DNA of 64,000 bases from Naegleria lovaniensis (taxonomy: Eukaryota; Heterolobosea; Eutetramitea; Acrasida; Naegleriidae): positions 186,001 to 250,000 of the forward strand of contig NW_025407835.1 of NCBI RefSeq assembly GCF_003324165.1, given 5' to 3'. The stretch's first letter is position 1; each line of letters starts with the position of its first letter. This document shows, one piece after another, positions 20,168 through 30,695 of this stretch. The translations under genes and the position numbers were made by a program. The notes under the pieces are model-generated. The model was given only the letters and a program-made list of their open reading frames with translations. It searched no databases and was not told the DNA's origin.

Positions 20168-22120
20168 ATGTCTACCACCACAACATCTACTACCACTTCA
20201 CCTGTTACAGCCATTGGTATTGATCTCGGTACCACTTATTCGTGTGTAGGAATCTATCAAGGAGATGGAGTTGAAATCATTCCAAACGAGCAAGGTAACA
20301 GAACCACTCCATCCTATGTGGCCTTTACTGAAGAAGAGCGTTTGATTGGAGATTCAGCAAAGAACCAAGTAGCCATGAATCCACATAACACAGTTTTCGA
20401 TGCCAAGCGTTTGATAGGTCGAAGTATGGATGATCCTGCCGTGCAGCAAGATATACAACACTGGCCTTTCAAAGTTGTTTCCAAAGGATCAGATCACAAA
20501 CCTCATGTTCAAGTTGATTTCAAAGGAGCAACCCATGTCTTTTCACCTGAGCAAATTTCAAGCATGGTATTGTCTAAACTTCGTGCCAATGCTGAGAGTT
20601 ATATGGGAAAAACCATTACCAAAGCTGTTGTGACTGTACCAGCGTACTTTAACGATGCCCAACGTCAAGCCACCAAAGATGCTGGTACTATTGCAGGTCT
20701 TGAGGTGTTAAGAATTTTGAATGAACCAACTGCTGCAGCTCTTGCTTATGGACTCAATAAGAAGGGAGAACGAAATGTACTCATTTTCGATTTGGGAGGT
20801 GGTACTTTTGATGTTTCCATCCTGAATATTGATGATGGTGTTTTTGACGTCTTGTCAACATCTGGAGATACACATTTGGGCGGAGAAGACTTTGATTCGC
20901 GACTTGTGGACTATTGTTGTGAACAATTCATGAGAAAGCACAAGAAGGATATCAAAGAAAATCCAAGAGCTTTGAGAAGATTGAGGACAGCATGTGAAAG
21001 AGCAAAGAGATGTCTATCTGCTTCTGAAAACGCCAATGTCAATGTTGATGCCATCATGGAAGGTATTGATTTGGACTTGACTCTCACTCGTGCCAAATTT
21101 GAGCAATTGAATATGGATCTCTTCAGAAAGTGTTTCGAACCCTTAAAGAAAGTCATTCAAGATTCTGGTTTGGACAAGTCCAAAATTGATGATATTGTTT
21201 TGGTTGGAGGTTCCACTCGAATTCCAAAAGTTCAAGAAATGCTACGAGAATTCTTCAATGGAAAGGAATTGTGTCGATCCATTAATCCAGATGAAGCCGT
21301 TGCATATGGAGCTGCCATTCAAGCTGCTGCCATTACTGGTATGGACACCAAGCACGTTCTCATTGATGTCGCTCCGTTAAGTCTTGGAATTGAAACTGCT
21401 GGTGGAGTCATGACCAAGATCATTGATAGAAATTCCAAGATTCCATGTAAAAAGAGTGATACATTCACAACCTATGCCGATAACCAAACAGCAGTCACCA
21501 TTAAGGTCTTTGAAGGAGAAAGAGCCATGACCAGTGACAACCACTTGTTGGGTGTGTTCAACCTCGAAGGAATTCCACCAGCATTGCGTGGCACTCCAAA
21601 GATTGAAGTGAACTTTGAAGTGAATGTTGATGGAATCTTGACTGTTTCTGCTCGAGACATAGCACGTGGAGAATCAAAAAGTATTACCATTAATCAGGAT
21701 AAAGGTCGTCTGAGTGCTGAAGAAATCTTGGAAAATATTCGTCTCTCAGAGGAAATGAAACAGCACGATGAAATGATTAAGCAAAGGGTTGAGGCCAAGA
21801 ACCAATTGGAAACTTATGTCTATCAATTGAGATCGACCATACATGATCCGAATATTTCTGCCAAATTGAGTAGTACTGATAAGGACACAATCTCAAAAGC
21901 ATGCCAGCAAGTGGATGAATGGATGGATCACCATGCCAATGCCACCAAGGAAGAATTGGAGACAAAGAGACAAGAACTGGAGAGAAATTGTGCTCCAATT
22001 CTTTCCAAGTTGTATGCTCAACAACCGCAACAAACCAATGGTGGCGGCTTTTCTCCATCAGGTCACGACAGTTCGGCTAATGTAAAACCTACCTTTGAAG
22101 ATGTTGATATTGATGAGTAA
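20168..22120 (+). CDS. Hsp70 chaperone, cytosolic type without EEVD tail
   Basis: Single exon, 650 residues. Family signatures are present: [13 protein letters not shown] near residue 17, [14 protein letters not shown] near 205 and [16 protein letters not shown] near 345. The nucleotide-binding domain (to ~390), the interdomain linker [11 protein letters not shown], the substrate domain (to ~550) and the helical lid follow in order. No signal peptide, transit peptide or ER-retention signal is seen, so a cytosolic or nuclear place is likely. The C-terminus ends EDVDIDE, not the EEVD that binds TPR co-chaperones such as Hop and CHIP. It folds or refolds clients with J-proteins; a J-less DnaJ C-domain gene lies 12 kb away. 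Confidence 0.95.
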   Translation: MSTTTTSTTTSPVTAIGIDLGTTYSCVGIYQGDGVEIIPNEQGNRTTPSYVAFTEEERLIGDSAKNQVAMNPHNTVFDAKRLIGRSMDDPAVQQDIQHWPFKVVSKGSDHKPHVQVDFKGATHVFSPEQISSMVLSKLRANAESYMGKTITKAVVTVPAYFNDAQRQATKDAGTIAGLEVLRILNEPTAAALAYGLNKKGERNVLIFDLGGGTFDVSILNIDDGVFDVLSTSGDTHLGGEDFDSRLVDYCCEQFMRKHKKDIKENPRALRRLRTACERAKRCLSASENANVNVDAIMEGIDLDLTLTRAKFEQLNMDLFRKCFEPLKKVIQDSGLDKSKIDDIVLVGGSTRIPKVQEMLREFFNGKELCRSINPDEAVAYGAAIQAAAITGMDTKHVLIDVAPLSLGIETAGGVMTKIIDRNSKIPCKKSDTFTTYADNQTAVTIKVFEGERAMTSDNHLLGVFNLEGIPPALRGTPKIEVNFEVNVDGILTVSARDIARGESKSITINQDKGRLSAEEILENIRLSEEMKQHDEMIKQRVEAKNQLETYVYQLRSTIHDPNISAKLSSTDKDTISKACQQVDEWMDHHANATKEELETKRQELERNCAPILSKLYAQQPQQTNGGGFSPSGHDSSANVKPTFEDVDIDE

Positions 22121-22317
22121 AATTAATCAAAATGGATACACTATGCGCGATTTCCATGTAAATACATTCCAATAAAAAGTGAATAAAAGAGCAAGTTGAT
22201 TGGTTTTGCATCAGTCGTCACTTCCCATCATAAAGGAACATGTTCTCATAATAGCTTGCAATTTTGTAAATTTAGAATAATAATTTGTTCGCTTACTCAC
22301 AAATCAGCAGCAAGAAA

Positions 22318-23314
22318 ATGACTTCAATCAAACACCAAGTGATTCTTCTGAACGGTGAGATGGCGTCAGGCAAAAGCACTACCTTGCAGTTCCTTGTCAG
22401 AGAATTGCAACCACATTCAAGCAGTGGTGATGCCATGAAAACTAAAACGATCATTGATGTGGTCGGATTCATTCAACCTGCTGTTTTTGCTTGGGACAAG
22501 AAGGAAACAGCAACCACTGGTTCCGATCAAAGTACTACTCCAACGTCGTCTCTTGTGATGAATGAAACTCATAGAAAAGCCATTGAAATTCATTTCATTA
22601 ATTCAACCACTAGTGAAGGCTCACAAATATTCACATTGGCCACACTCAATCCAGAATTCAACTCTCTTGATCAACAACCTTCATCGAGCATGATTAAAGT
22701 GATGGAAGAAAATATTAAATCCAAACGTCCCCAGCAACCAAGATGGTTGTTTAAAGTAAGTGTATAGATTTTTAAAACTTCATATGATAACCATGATTCA
22801 TGACTCTTGATGCTACAATTGTATTAAATTAGAATGAGGTATTTGAAAAGATAAAAACTCTAATGTTGTCGAGTATGGAACATTTGACAAATCAAAATGA
22901 TGAGAGAAAGATCGTGGTCATTATTGACGAATTGGGATGGCTAGAAATGGAAGGAAAAGGGTAAGTGAAAAAAACTATTTCATCATTGTTGAAATGTTTT
23001 GAAAATATTTGAATTTTGATGATTCTTAATGTCATTTCATGCATACTCAAAAAAGACATTGGCCAACTGTGGAGTCTATCCTCTCTCAATTTGGAAAATT
23101 AAAGGATATTATTTGGATCTTTACAGTGAGAAGCACTTTGCGAGATGACCACACCCTACGCATGAAGGAAACATTCCGTCAATGTGCCAACATTTCCGAT
23201 AATGAGCTGGACTTGCACATCTTGGAATTGAAAAAATCAAATCCAACTCAAGAAAAGGCAGATAATTTCGATCAAGTGTTAGAGCAAATATTGGAATGCA
23301 TCAAGAGAGAGTAA
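22318..23314 (+). CDS. THEP1-like P-loop NTPase
   Basis: Three exons, 22318-22755, 22833-22960 and 23056-23314, join in phase with good GTAAGT donors; the product has 274 residues. Walker A is GEMASGKST (13-21). A Walker B strand reads VVIIDELGWLEM, followed by EGKGHWPTVESIL. Then comes IWIFTVRSTL, matching the late strand of the THEP1/NTPase family. THEP1 proteins hydrolyse nucleoside triphosphates; their cell role is unclear even in well-studied species. A 50-residue polar insertion (KETATTGSDQ...) lies between the first strands. The N-terminal Met follows AGCAAGAAA. Other P-loop kinases are possible, but the DELG..E motif favours THEP1. Confidence 0.75.
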
Positions 23315-23546
23315 ACAAACAACCGGAAAGCCAAACAATTTTTTTTTGTAAAGTCTGAAAAAATATTAGTCAACAATGCGCGCCTGGCCAAGTGTAGGTT
23401 GAGAGTGAACGCTCGTTTTTCTGATGATGATTGTTTGCGATGATGATTCCAATGACGATTCAAACATACGCTTTTCCTTTGATGACATTACGCTTTCGGG
23501 TTTGCTGTTATTTATCGTGTATTTATTCTAGTTCTTTTTAGCTACC

Positions 23547-24138
23547 ATGTTCCTTGCTGGAGTCGTCCACGGAAAGGACAAGCAAGCTTCCTTGTATAGA
23601 TTAGCAAATGCAAGAGCCAAGCAAGAAGAGGAATTAGTTGAATCTTATGTGAAGCAATTGATTGAAGAAGATGAAAAGAAGGCTGCTGCTGGTATGTTTA
23701 TGATGATGGTGATGATATCGCTGCAACGGACCATTACTATGATTACATTATGAAATTAATACCATCCCTACTTTGCTTTAATTATCGTAATAATGACTTC
23801 AATTAATCATTTTAATATTCTCGGCTCTCATTCATTGGAATTCATCAAAACCCGACTTTCGAAATTGTGATTGGATACTATTTTATTGTGTGGATAATTC
23901 TTGTTGGTTCATGTTGAAACAATAATCAAACATCCTCTGTCAACAATTATAACAACAACACACTATACTCGATTGTTTGTGTGATACCCAATTTGATTTT
24001 ATATTTATTTGATGAACAACACCTACCTTTACAGAAAGGGGAGAAGATGTGTCATTATACAATGTTCCACCAGGATTGCGTCAAATTGCCAAGACAATCA
24101 AGCAACAAAGATCCAAGAATGCTCCAGCTCAACATTAA
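23547..24138 (+). CDS. Small two-exon charged protein, unknown function
   Basis: Exon 1 is 23547-23691 and exon 2 is 24035-24138. The 343-base intron starts GTATGT and ends TTTACAG; G plus AA gives Glu, so the junction reads KKAAAERGED. The 82-residue product begins MFLAGVVHGKDKQ and then forms a charged helix (ARAKQEEELVESYVKQL). The C-terminal part (YNVPPGLRQIAKTIKQQ) is basic. Neither exon shows a stop before the splice, and AATAAA follows at 24246. I do not recognise the family. Confidence 0.55.
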
Positions 24139-24374
24139 GCAGATATTACTTGATTGGATCGTGTTTTGTTGTGGGATTTTGTACATAGGACTCCTTTCAA
24201 CATTAAAAACGTTTAATTATTACAATAACAGTATTGGCCTATTTCAATAAACTTTGGTGGTATTATTCACAAAAAAGTTTGTCACCTTACTAGAGGCAAG
24301 CACAGGTTTGACATGTATGCAAACCAAGCTTGGATGTGCTGTTGGTAAATAACTTAAAAACATTATTTGATACC

Positions 24375-24986
24375 TCAATTATTATAACTCAATGGACAAC
24401 CATTGGCATCTTTCATGGCTCCTGTCATTATCGTGATCAAATCGAATAGCCACAGGCTTAGCTGAATGCAACTCGTGAAAACAACCAAAGTGTTGAAAAT
24501 TAGCCACCAAATTTTCCTTCTAGTTGGTAATTTTTGTGGGTCAACTAATTGCAACGAATAGCATGATCGCCAAACGGTCATTACCATCACTACTAATCCA
24601 ATAAATAATTTTACAACTCCACTCAATGCATATCCCAGATACATTCGATCAATTCCGAATCCTCCAAGGGCCAGAGAAAGAATACTCGCCACAATCCATG
24701 ATAATTGTTTTCCAGCACAAAATTCCGGTATTGGAGCAGGAATACTGGTTGAAGAGGTTAATAGATCGGAAGGATCCCCATAGAAATAATTGATAATTTC
24801 TTCCTGTTGACCATCATTCGTAGTTACTAATATCGCTGAATTTAATTGATTATTGGCATTACTAGAGGAGTGGGCCCATACAATGGAATTTAAAAATTGA
24901 ATATATAATGTCATGCTGATGACCACGATTGATGAAACCATCATCCAATTCCGAAAGGTAAATACTCTCTTTCTTGATTGCAACAT
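24375..24986 (-). CDS. TM2-domain membrane protein
   Basis: The chosen start, ATG 24986, follows ATAAAAAA and gives 203 residues. It leaves about 240 bases for a divergent promoter shared with the Rieske gene. The frame stays open upstream. A basic N-terminus and hydrophobic stretch (VSSIVVISMTLYIQF) form a signal peptide or anchor. A short luminal loop follows. The TM2 domain then begins: CAGKQLSWIVASILSLALGG, then FGIDRMYLGY, the conserved G..G.DR.YLG turn between its two helices. One more hydrophobic segment follows. TM2D proteins of animals act near Notch and amyloid processing, but protist roles are unknown. Confidence 0.8.
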   Translation of the reverse strand: MLQSRKRVFTFRNWMMVSSIVVISMTLYIQFLNSIVWAHSSSNANNQLNSAILVTTNDGQQEEIINYFYGDPSDLLTSSTSIPAPIPEFCAGKQLSWIVASILSLALGGFGIDRMYLGYALSGVVKLFIGLVVMVMTVWRSCYSLQLVDPQKLPTRRKIWWLIFNTLVVFTSCIQLSLWLFDLITIMTGAMKDANGCPLSYNN

Positions 24987-25224
24987 TTTTTTATTTGATG
25001 AACCCAAATTTAGAAAGCTAAAAGAAAGTGAAAGGCAACAAATAAATAAAGTAATCCTTAAAGTTTGGACCAGTATTTCCATTCCATTAACAAAAGTTTT
25101 ATTGATGAAAAAAGGAATTGGTATGAAGGCCAATGGAAATGAAAGGGATGCACGACAACAAGCAAAAAGTCGTAATTGAACTTCATCGATGCGAGGTTGT
25201 AAGTTCAATTAAACACTTTCTACG

Positions 25225-26823
25225 ATGCAAGACCTTAAAAAGACCTCTCAGCGCACGTGTTGGAAGGAATCAAAAAAAAAGACTTCAAAAACCATTCATT
25301 CATTGGTGAACAAACTCCAAGTGGGAATCTCTCCAAATAAACAGAGATTAATGACTCATAAAGAATCATTCTTGGAAAGGTGTGCACAGTACATTCTCTC
25401 TCCGGTTGAATCTATTGATCGTTTACCAAGCTTTAATATCAACTCTACCATCGGAAAGGTTATAATTCTCGTTTCTATTTCCATTGGATCACTCTCCTTA
25501 ATTTCTAAATTATACATTCCTATTATGAGTTATTTCATGAACCGAAAAACCAAAAGAAAGGAAGTGCAACCCGAATCAAGCTCAAGCATGAACTCACCCT
25601 TCAAAAACAAACCATCCGAGTGTCTTTCTCAATTGAATATGAGAGAGTTTTGGTATCCTGTATGCTTTTCGGAACAAGTCTCCCTCAAAGATCCAAAACC
25701 CTACTCTTTCAAACTACTAGGAGAACCTTTGATACTGTTTCGAGTGGAGGACGGTTCGGTGGAATGTTGCTTGGATTTATGTCCACATCGATCAGCGAAA
25801 CTCTCCACTGGAGTTGTCAATGAATTTGAGGGAAAGCGTTCTGTTGAATGTGCCTATCATGGATGGCGTTTTGGTAAGAATGGAGAATGCCATCGAATTT
25901 CCTCTGTCGAATCATCTCGCATGCAAGGAGTATGTAGCACAGTGAAAGCACAAACAAGGAGCACGTATGAATTTGCTGGAATGATATGGGTATGGCCAAG
26001 CACAGTTTCAAAAGCAAATCCTGACTTGATTCCAAGAGAGCTATTTCGTGAAGAGTTTTTGGAAGGAAGCGAGAAACCCTATGTCATGCTTCAACGAAAC
26101 AGGGATATTCCTTGTCACTATTCACTCGTGATTGACAATTTATTGGATATGTGTCATCTGGATTTTACGCATGATGGATCTCTAGGTAATCGGACGAAGG
26201 CAACTCAGATTAAGGCAGAATTAGTGGTGTCCCATCAGGTTCCAATGCAAGATGCCAAACGAGGTAATCTTCCTTCTGAAATGAATTGGGATCGAACCAT
26301 TCACGAAGGTTCGTTCATGTATCGTGTCACAAAACCAGAGTTTCAACAAGTGGGATTGAAGAAAGATTTTGCCAATTTAACAAGTTTCATTCCACCATGT
26401 TTTGTTCGGCTCGACAACACTGACTATGTTGGTAGCATTAATTCTTCGAACCATACTGGAGAGAAGAGTAGGGAAGGACCTAAACTCACTCAAGTGTTTT
26501 GCATGATTCCGACCGAGGAGAACAAACATCGAGTGCTCATTCGATTTTATTCCACAATTCCAGTCTTGAACTACCTGAACAAAATTCCATTCGTTTATAA
26601 TAGGCTTGTTAAAAAGGCAGATCAAATATTGGATGAGGATTTAGAGTTGTTGTTTGGTATTCAGGAAAACATCACCAAGCATGGAGCCAAGATCTACAAT
26701 CGAATTATGAATGCTGACAGTTGCATCAAATCCTATCGAGACTGGGAAAAGAAGATGCTTCATCATAACGAGAACATGTGGTTTCAGGGGTTTGATCAAA
26801 TAGACATGGAGGATTTGGCCTAA
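25225..26823 (+). CDS. Rieske-type non-haem iron oxygenase, PaO-like, membrane-bound
   Basis: Single exon, 532 residues. A basic N-terminus precedes one helix at about 77-103. The Rieske cluster motif is C186-P-H188 and C209-AY-H212. The mononuclear iron site reads NLLDMCHLDFTH (305-316), matching N-x2-D-x2-H-x4-H. This combination marks Rieske oxygenases of the pheophorbide a oxygenase/chlorophyll-related and cholesterol 7-desaturase groups. The iron-site surroundings (DNLLDMCHLDFTHDGSLGNR) look closer to PaO-like than to bacterial ring hydroxylases. The substrate cannot be read from sequence; a sterol or tetrapyrrole is plausible. It diverges from the TM2 gene. Confidence 0.85.
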   Translation: MQDLKKTSQRTCWKESKKKTSKTIHSLVNKLQVGISPNKQRLMTHKESFLERCAQYILSPVESIDRLPSFNINSTIGKVIILVSISIGSLSLISKLYIPIMSYFMNRKTKRKEVQPESSSSMNSPFKNKPSECLSQLNMREFWYPVCFSEQVSLKDPKPYSFKLLGEPLILFRVEDGSVECCLDLCPHRSAKLSTGVVNEFEGKRSVECAYHGWRFGKNGECHRISSVESSRMQGVCSTVKAQTRSTYEFAGMIWVWPSTVSKANPDLIPRELFREEFLEGSEKPYVMLQRNRDIPCHYSLVIDNLLDMCHLDFTHDGSLGNRTKATQIKAELVVSHQVPMQDAKRGNLPSEMNWDRTIHEGSFMYRVTKPEFQQVGLKKDFANLTSFIPPCFVRLDNTDYVGSINSSNHTGEKSREGPKLTQVFCMIPTEENKHRVLIRFYSTIPVLNYLNKIPFVYNRLVKKADQILDEDLELLFGIQENITKHGAKIYNRIMNADSCIKSYRDWEKKMLHHNENMWFQGFDQIDMEDLA

Positions 26824-26977
26824 AGGCACTTGTCACAGTTTGTTTGTGGTTGATGTTTCCAAAGCCGTGCATCTAATTATCAATTAGATTGGACATCAAC
26901 GCTCTTTTGTCGCACTTTTGAAAAGTCTCCTGTTGAGCCAAGCTCTAACGTTTTGCAGTAAAATATTCAAATTAAAA

Positions 26978-29743
26978 ATGTTGTTTTCAAGAAGTGATAA
27001 CTCACTCGTCCATGATGTCCAGTCCGAGAATCAACTGAACGCCACATTGCCGATGAAAGCTACGACTGATTTTGATCATCAGGAAATCAATAACGTTAAT
27101 GATTCTATGAATGCTAGTATTGCTGCAACGGGAGTTGACTTTCATCCGATTGCTTGTCTTCAATGTGAGTAGATGCGGGATGATGAAATAATTTAGAAAT
27201 TATAAACATGATGATCATATAATTTTTATGAAATGTCGAATGATGAAATCGAATATCTCGTACAAACATCAAATTATGATGAACATGTTTATAAAGGCCG
27301 ACAATTACACAAGAAGGTAAGCCCCAAAGAGAGGATAATTACGTTTTTAATTTTAAAATTCATTGCAAATTATTGTCATCGTTAGTGTGATAAACAAATG
27401 CCAGCGTGTAGTACCTGTATCCGAAAAGGATTGGAATGTACAGTATGTATTTCCTAAACAGATATTATTTATTCCCACTTCAACATTTTTCATGATTCTA
27501 TCTGTCATGATCTATTTGCTCGTGTGTGTCATCAACGATGGTATGGCTTCAATTCTCATTGTCACACATATCACAGTATAATATACCTAAAAAACGAGGA
27601 AAAGGTTCCGAAGCTTACCCCACCAAAACGAATCAAGAAAAACGAACAAAAAAGAGAAAAGAAAACAATAATGCGGATGTGACAACAACAGCTAGTACCA
27701 TACAGCCCATTCAAAATAATGCGTCCTCTACTCCCGTCTCTGCTAAAAATTCAATAAGCAACAGCACTCCTAGTTCTTTACTTAAAGTTGGACAAATTTC
27801 ACAACAAGAAAACTCTCCATTACAGGTCATTGATTATTATTTCTGCTTTCTTTGTCAAGGACATCCTTTAATACCCAAGGCTCAGATTCAGCAATTTGTA
27901 CGAAACGTGTTACCAGAACTTGAAAAATCAATGCAACGAAAACCACTCGAATTTGAACAAATTCATCCCAAAGATGAAGAAAAAAGATGTCTCTATGCAT
28001 TTTATTTAGCCACACTTACATGTTATTATCAATTCACAGCTCAGCTTTCTCTATCCGATGAAACATCAAAAAGAGCGGAAAGAGAAATTGCCAAGTTATC
28101 AATTGATTTCTACAGAAATTTTCTTTTTGCTGGAGCATGTCATCAAATGTCAATTTACTACACAGGAGAGGGAAACATGCACCGAGCTAGATATTTCCTA
28201 AGTCTAACGAATTATTATCTTTCGGAAAATAAGAAGCGAGAATTAACTCCTCTTGAAAGAAATTTGAAAAAACATCGAGTATTCATTTCATCCGATGTTG
28301 ACAGCTCAAGTATGGATACTGTGGGAAGCTTTGGATTTTTCCTTGAAAAGATGCCTTATTTGTTTGAACTTTCGTCAGACAAAAAGTTGGAAGATGCATT
28401 ACCTCCAGGTGCTCTCGAATACGTTAAAGAAGAAAATGTCACGTCCGATAATTACTTAATCTACATGCAAATTATTGAACTTGTTTTTAATGCAATCAAA
28501 TCCTATAAGGTTGAATTAATTCGTAACATGGTGGATTGCCATTCAGAGCAGTTCTTTAAAGGCCAACATTTACATGGAGCATTGATTGTCGAAGGAATCA
28601 AATTTGTATTCCTTTCGAAAATTCCAGAAATTGCTAAAAATTTAATGGAAGAAATAGCTCTCAAAATATCACTCATGTCTGAACATGAACTCTTTCAGTA
28701 AGTAATTAATATATGCAATGATTTACATTTCTCATTTCTTTTTAATATGAATCATCATTCAACCATCTATTCTTCAACCATATCATTTGTCATGATTTTC
28801 TCGTAAAATCCAATTCATCCAATGTAATTAATACCATCCATATCATTGACACAAATGATGAAAAATGACATCAAATATTCCTCTTTCACACAGATTTGCA
28901 AATCTAGGAGTCTCTGGAAGTATCATGAACGTTTCAGCCTATCATTTAGAAATTTGCAAACTCATCGAAAGTGGTCGACGTCCAAGAAAATCCACTCTCA
29001 CCACAACCTCTCAAAAAACACTCCTTCTCGACTACTTTGCCATTCTCAAAAAAGATTACAAGGCATTATCCTTATTGACACGAAAATATCGACGTCTTTC
29101 TACCAAATGTCAACCTCTCTTAGAAGAAATGGAACACTTTTTATTGAACTATGATCTCAATGATGAATCTCAATCCACCACTTCTTCATCTAGTTCAACC
29201 ACGACCAATCCTTCCACATCAACCACGAGTAGTAATAGTAATAGTCATAATAATAGTAGCAGCAGTGGTTCTTCATCTTTTGCTTTTTCAACAGCAGCTA
29301 ATGCTTTTTCAACACCAATGAATACAAATAATAATAATACTACTACCACAACGAATACTATTGCTACGAATGATACTACTCCGTATTCCTATCCTTATCG
29401 TGTCATGATGGCCAATCCTTCCATGAATCATTCATCATCCTATCATCACGACATGATGAAATCTTCAAGCATGGAAAGTCGATACTATGATGCATCTCCT
29501 CCACCTGTATATATGGAACCAACGACCATTACAGCTCATACTTTGGGAGTACCTTCTCAGAATAATGTGATTCTTAGTGCCTTATTACAATATGTGGAAA
29601 ATATTGCAAAGAGCGTACGAGAGAATGCTCAAATAGCTAATGAAACGCCAATTGTCATTGATGCATCGGGAGTTATGAGCAGCAACACTCCACAAAGTGA
29701 TGATAGCAGTCAAATGGATTCTTTCTCTGACTTTATGTTTTAA
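26978..29743 (+). CDS. Zn2Cys6 (fungal-type) transcription factor
   Basis: Five exons: 26978-27164, 27297-27316, 27386-27442, 27577-28697 and 28894-29743; all phases match, giving 744 residues. Splicing creates the binuclear zinc cluster CLQC-RQLHKK-C-DKQMPA-CSTC-IRKGLE-C, spacing C-x2-C-x6-C-x6-C-x2-C-x6-C, exactly the Gal4-type pattern. The cysteines are spread over exons 1 to 3, and exon 2 has only 20 bases. A basic linker (KKRGKG, KRTKKRKENN) follows. The middle (residues ~190-470) is helical, perhaps the regulatory domain. A Ser/Thr/Asn-rich stretch precedes a final helix and acidic C-terminus (DDSSQMDSFSDF), a possible activation region. It binds DNA and regulates genes by family inference. 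Confidence 0.85.
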
Positions 29744-29845
29744 AAAGCTGTAAATGGTTCAACATGACATTTATTTTTACTTTTGAAATATGTATTGATT
29801 TATTGAAAAAAATATTTGTTGATCTTGACATAAACTCTTTCGAAA

Positions 29846-30548
29846 ATGTTATTTGGTTTTGTCCTATCACGTAGTCTTTCGAATTTGATCGGAGCATTGT
29901 ATCCTGCTTTTAAATCATTTCAAGCTTTAAAAAGTGCTGGTGAAGATGATGACAAACAATGGGTGAGTTTTGATGACGATCTATCATATTGACAGATGAA
30001 TGATGATGATGCCGACAATTTATGGCGTGATGATGAAATATTGAAAATATTTGTTTGAATCTCATTCAATATCGAATAATAATAATTTTTCAATAATGAC
30101 CAATGTGTAATGATGGATCATTTGAAATGAAATATATGAACCTGCTCATATTTTGGTCACACTCAACAGCTCACTTATTGGAGTGTCTATGCTTTTGTCA
30201 TTACTTTTGAATGCTTTTTTGAATGGTTGATTTATTGGATTCCTTTCTATTTTGAAGCCAAGATTATTTTCTTGGTGTGGTTGATTTTCAATGTCAATAC
30301 AAAATTCGGTAAGTGAGTTGTGGGAATCAGAATAATTTTTTGTGACAAAAAGGATGTCGAATGGTCACTGGAAATGAACAATAGGAGGAGCTCACTTTGT
30401 TTATTCGTGCTATATTGAACCATTCCTTGAAAGTAGAGAAAAAGTTATTGATGAAATTTTGAATCAAATGGGTCTATCGTTTTTGGATTTGTCATCAAAA
30501 AAGGTGACAACAACCGAGCAAACAACAGAATCAAATAAGGACAAGTAA
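29846..30548 (+). CDS. REEP/DP1/Yop1 ER-shaping membrane protein
   Basis: Three exons, 29846-29962, 30170-30308 and 30385-30548, join in phase to a 139-residue protein. The TB2/DP1/HVA22 family pattern is clear: LYPAFKSFQALKS, then DDDKQWLTYWSVYAF, then FEWLIYWIPFYFEAKIIFLVW, here in parts, and GGAHFVYSCYIEPFL. These proteins insert hairpin helices in the ER and bend tubules. The first helix pair is short, as in Yop1. The tail is basic-acidic and Thr-rich. Each exon is too short to be seen as a gene alone. It starts about 100 bases after the Zn2Cys6 gene on the same strand. Confidence 0.9.
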
Positions 30549-30695
30549 AAAAGACACGAATTTTTGACTTGTGGCCACAAGTATTTTACCATTTCGTAAT
30601 CTGAAAATTTCACAACAGTAAAACACAGACACAGTTTTAACCCAAACAATCGTTATCATTGTTTAATTGTAAATGGTTGCTTCAAGGAGAATGGG

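Noticed and set aside
19836-20235. Minus-strand frames over the Hsp70 promoter and start
   Set aside because: They are antisense to the Hsp70 N-terminus and promoter and carry no features.
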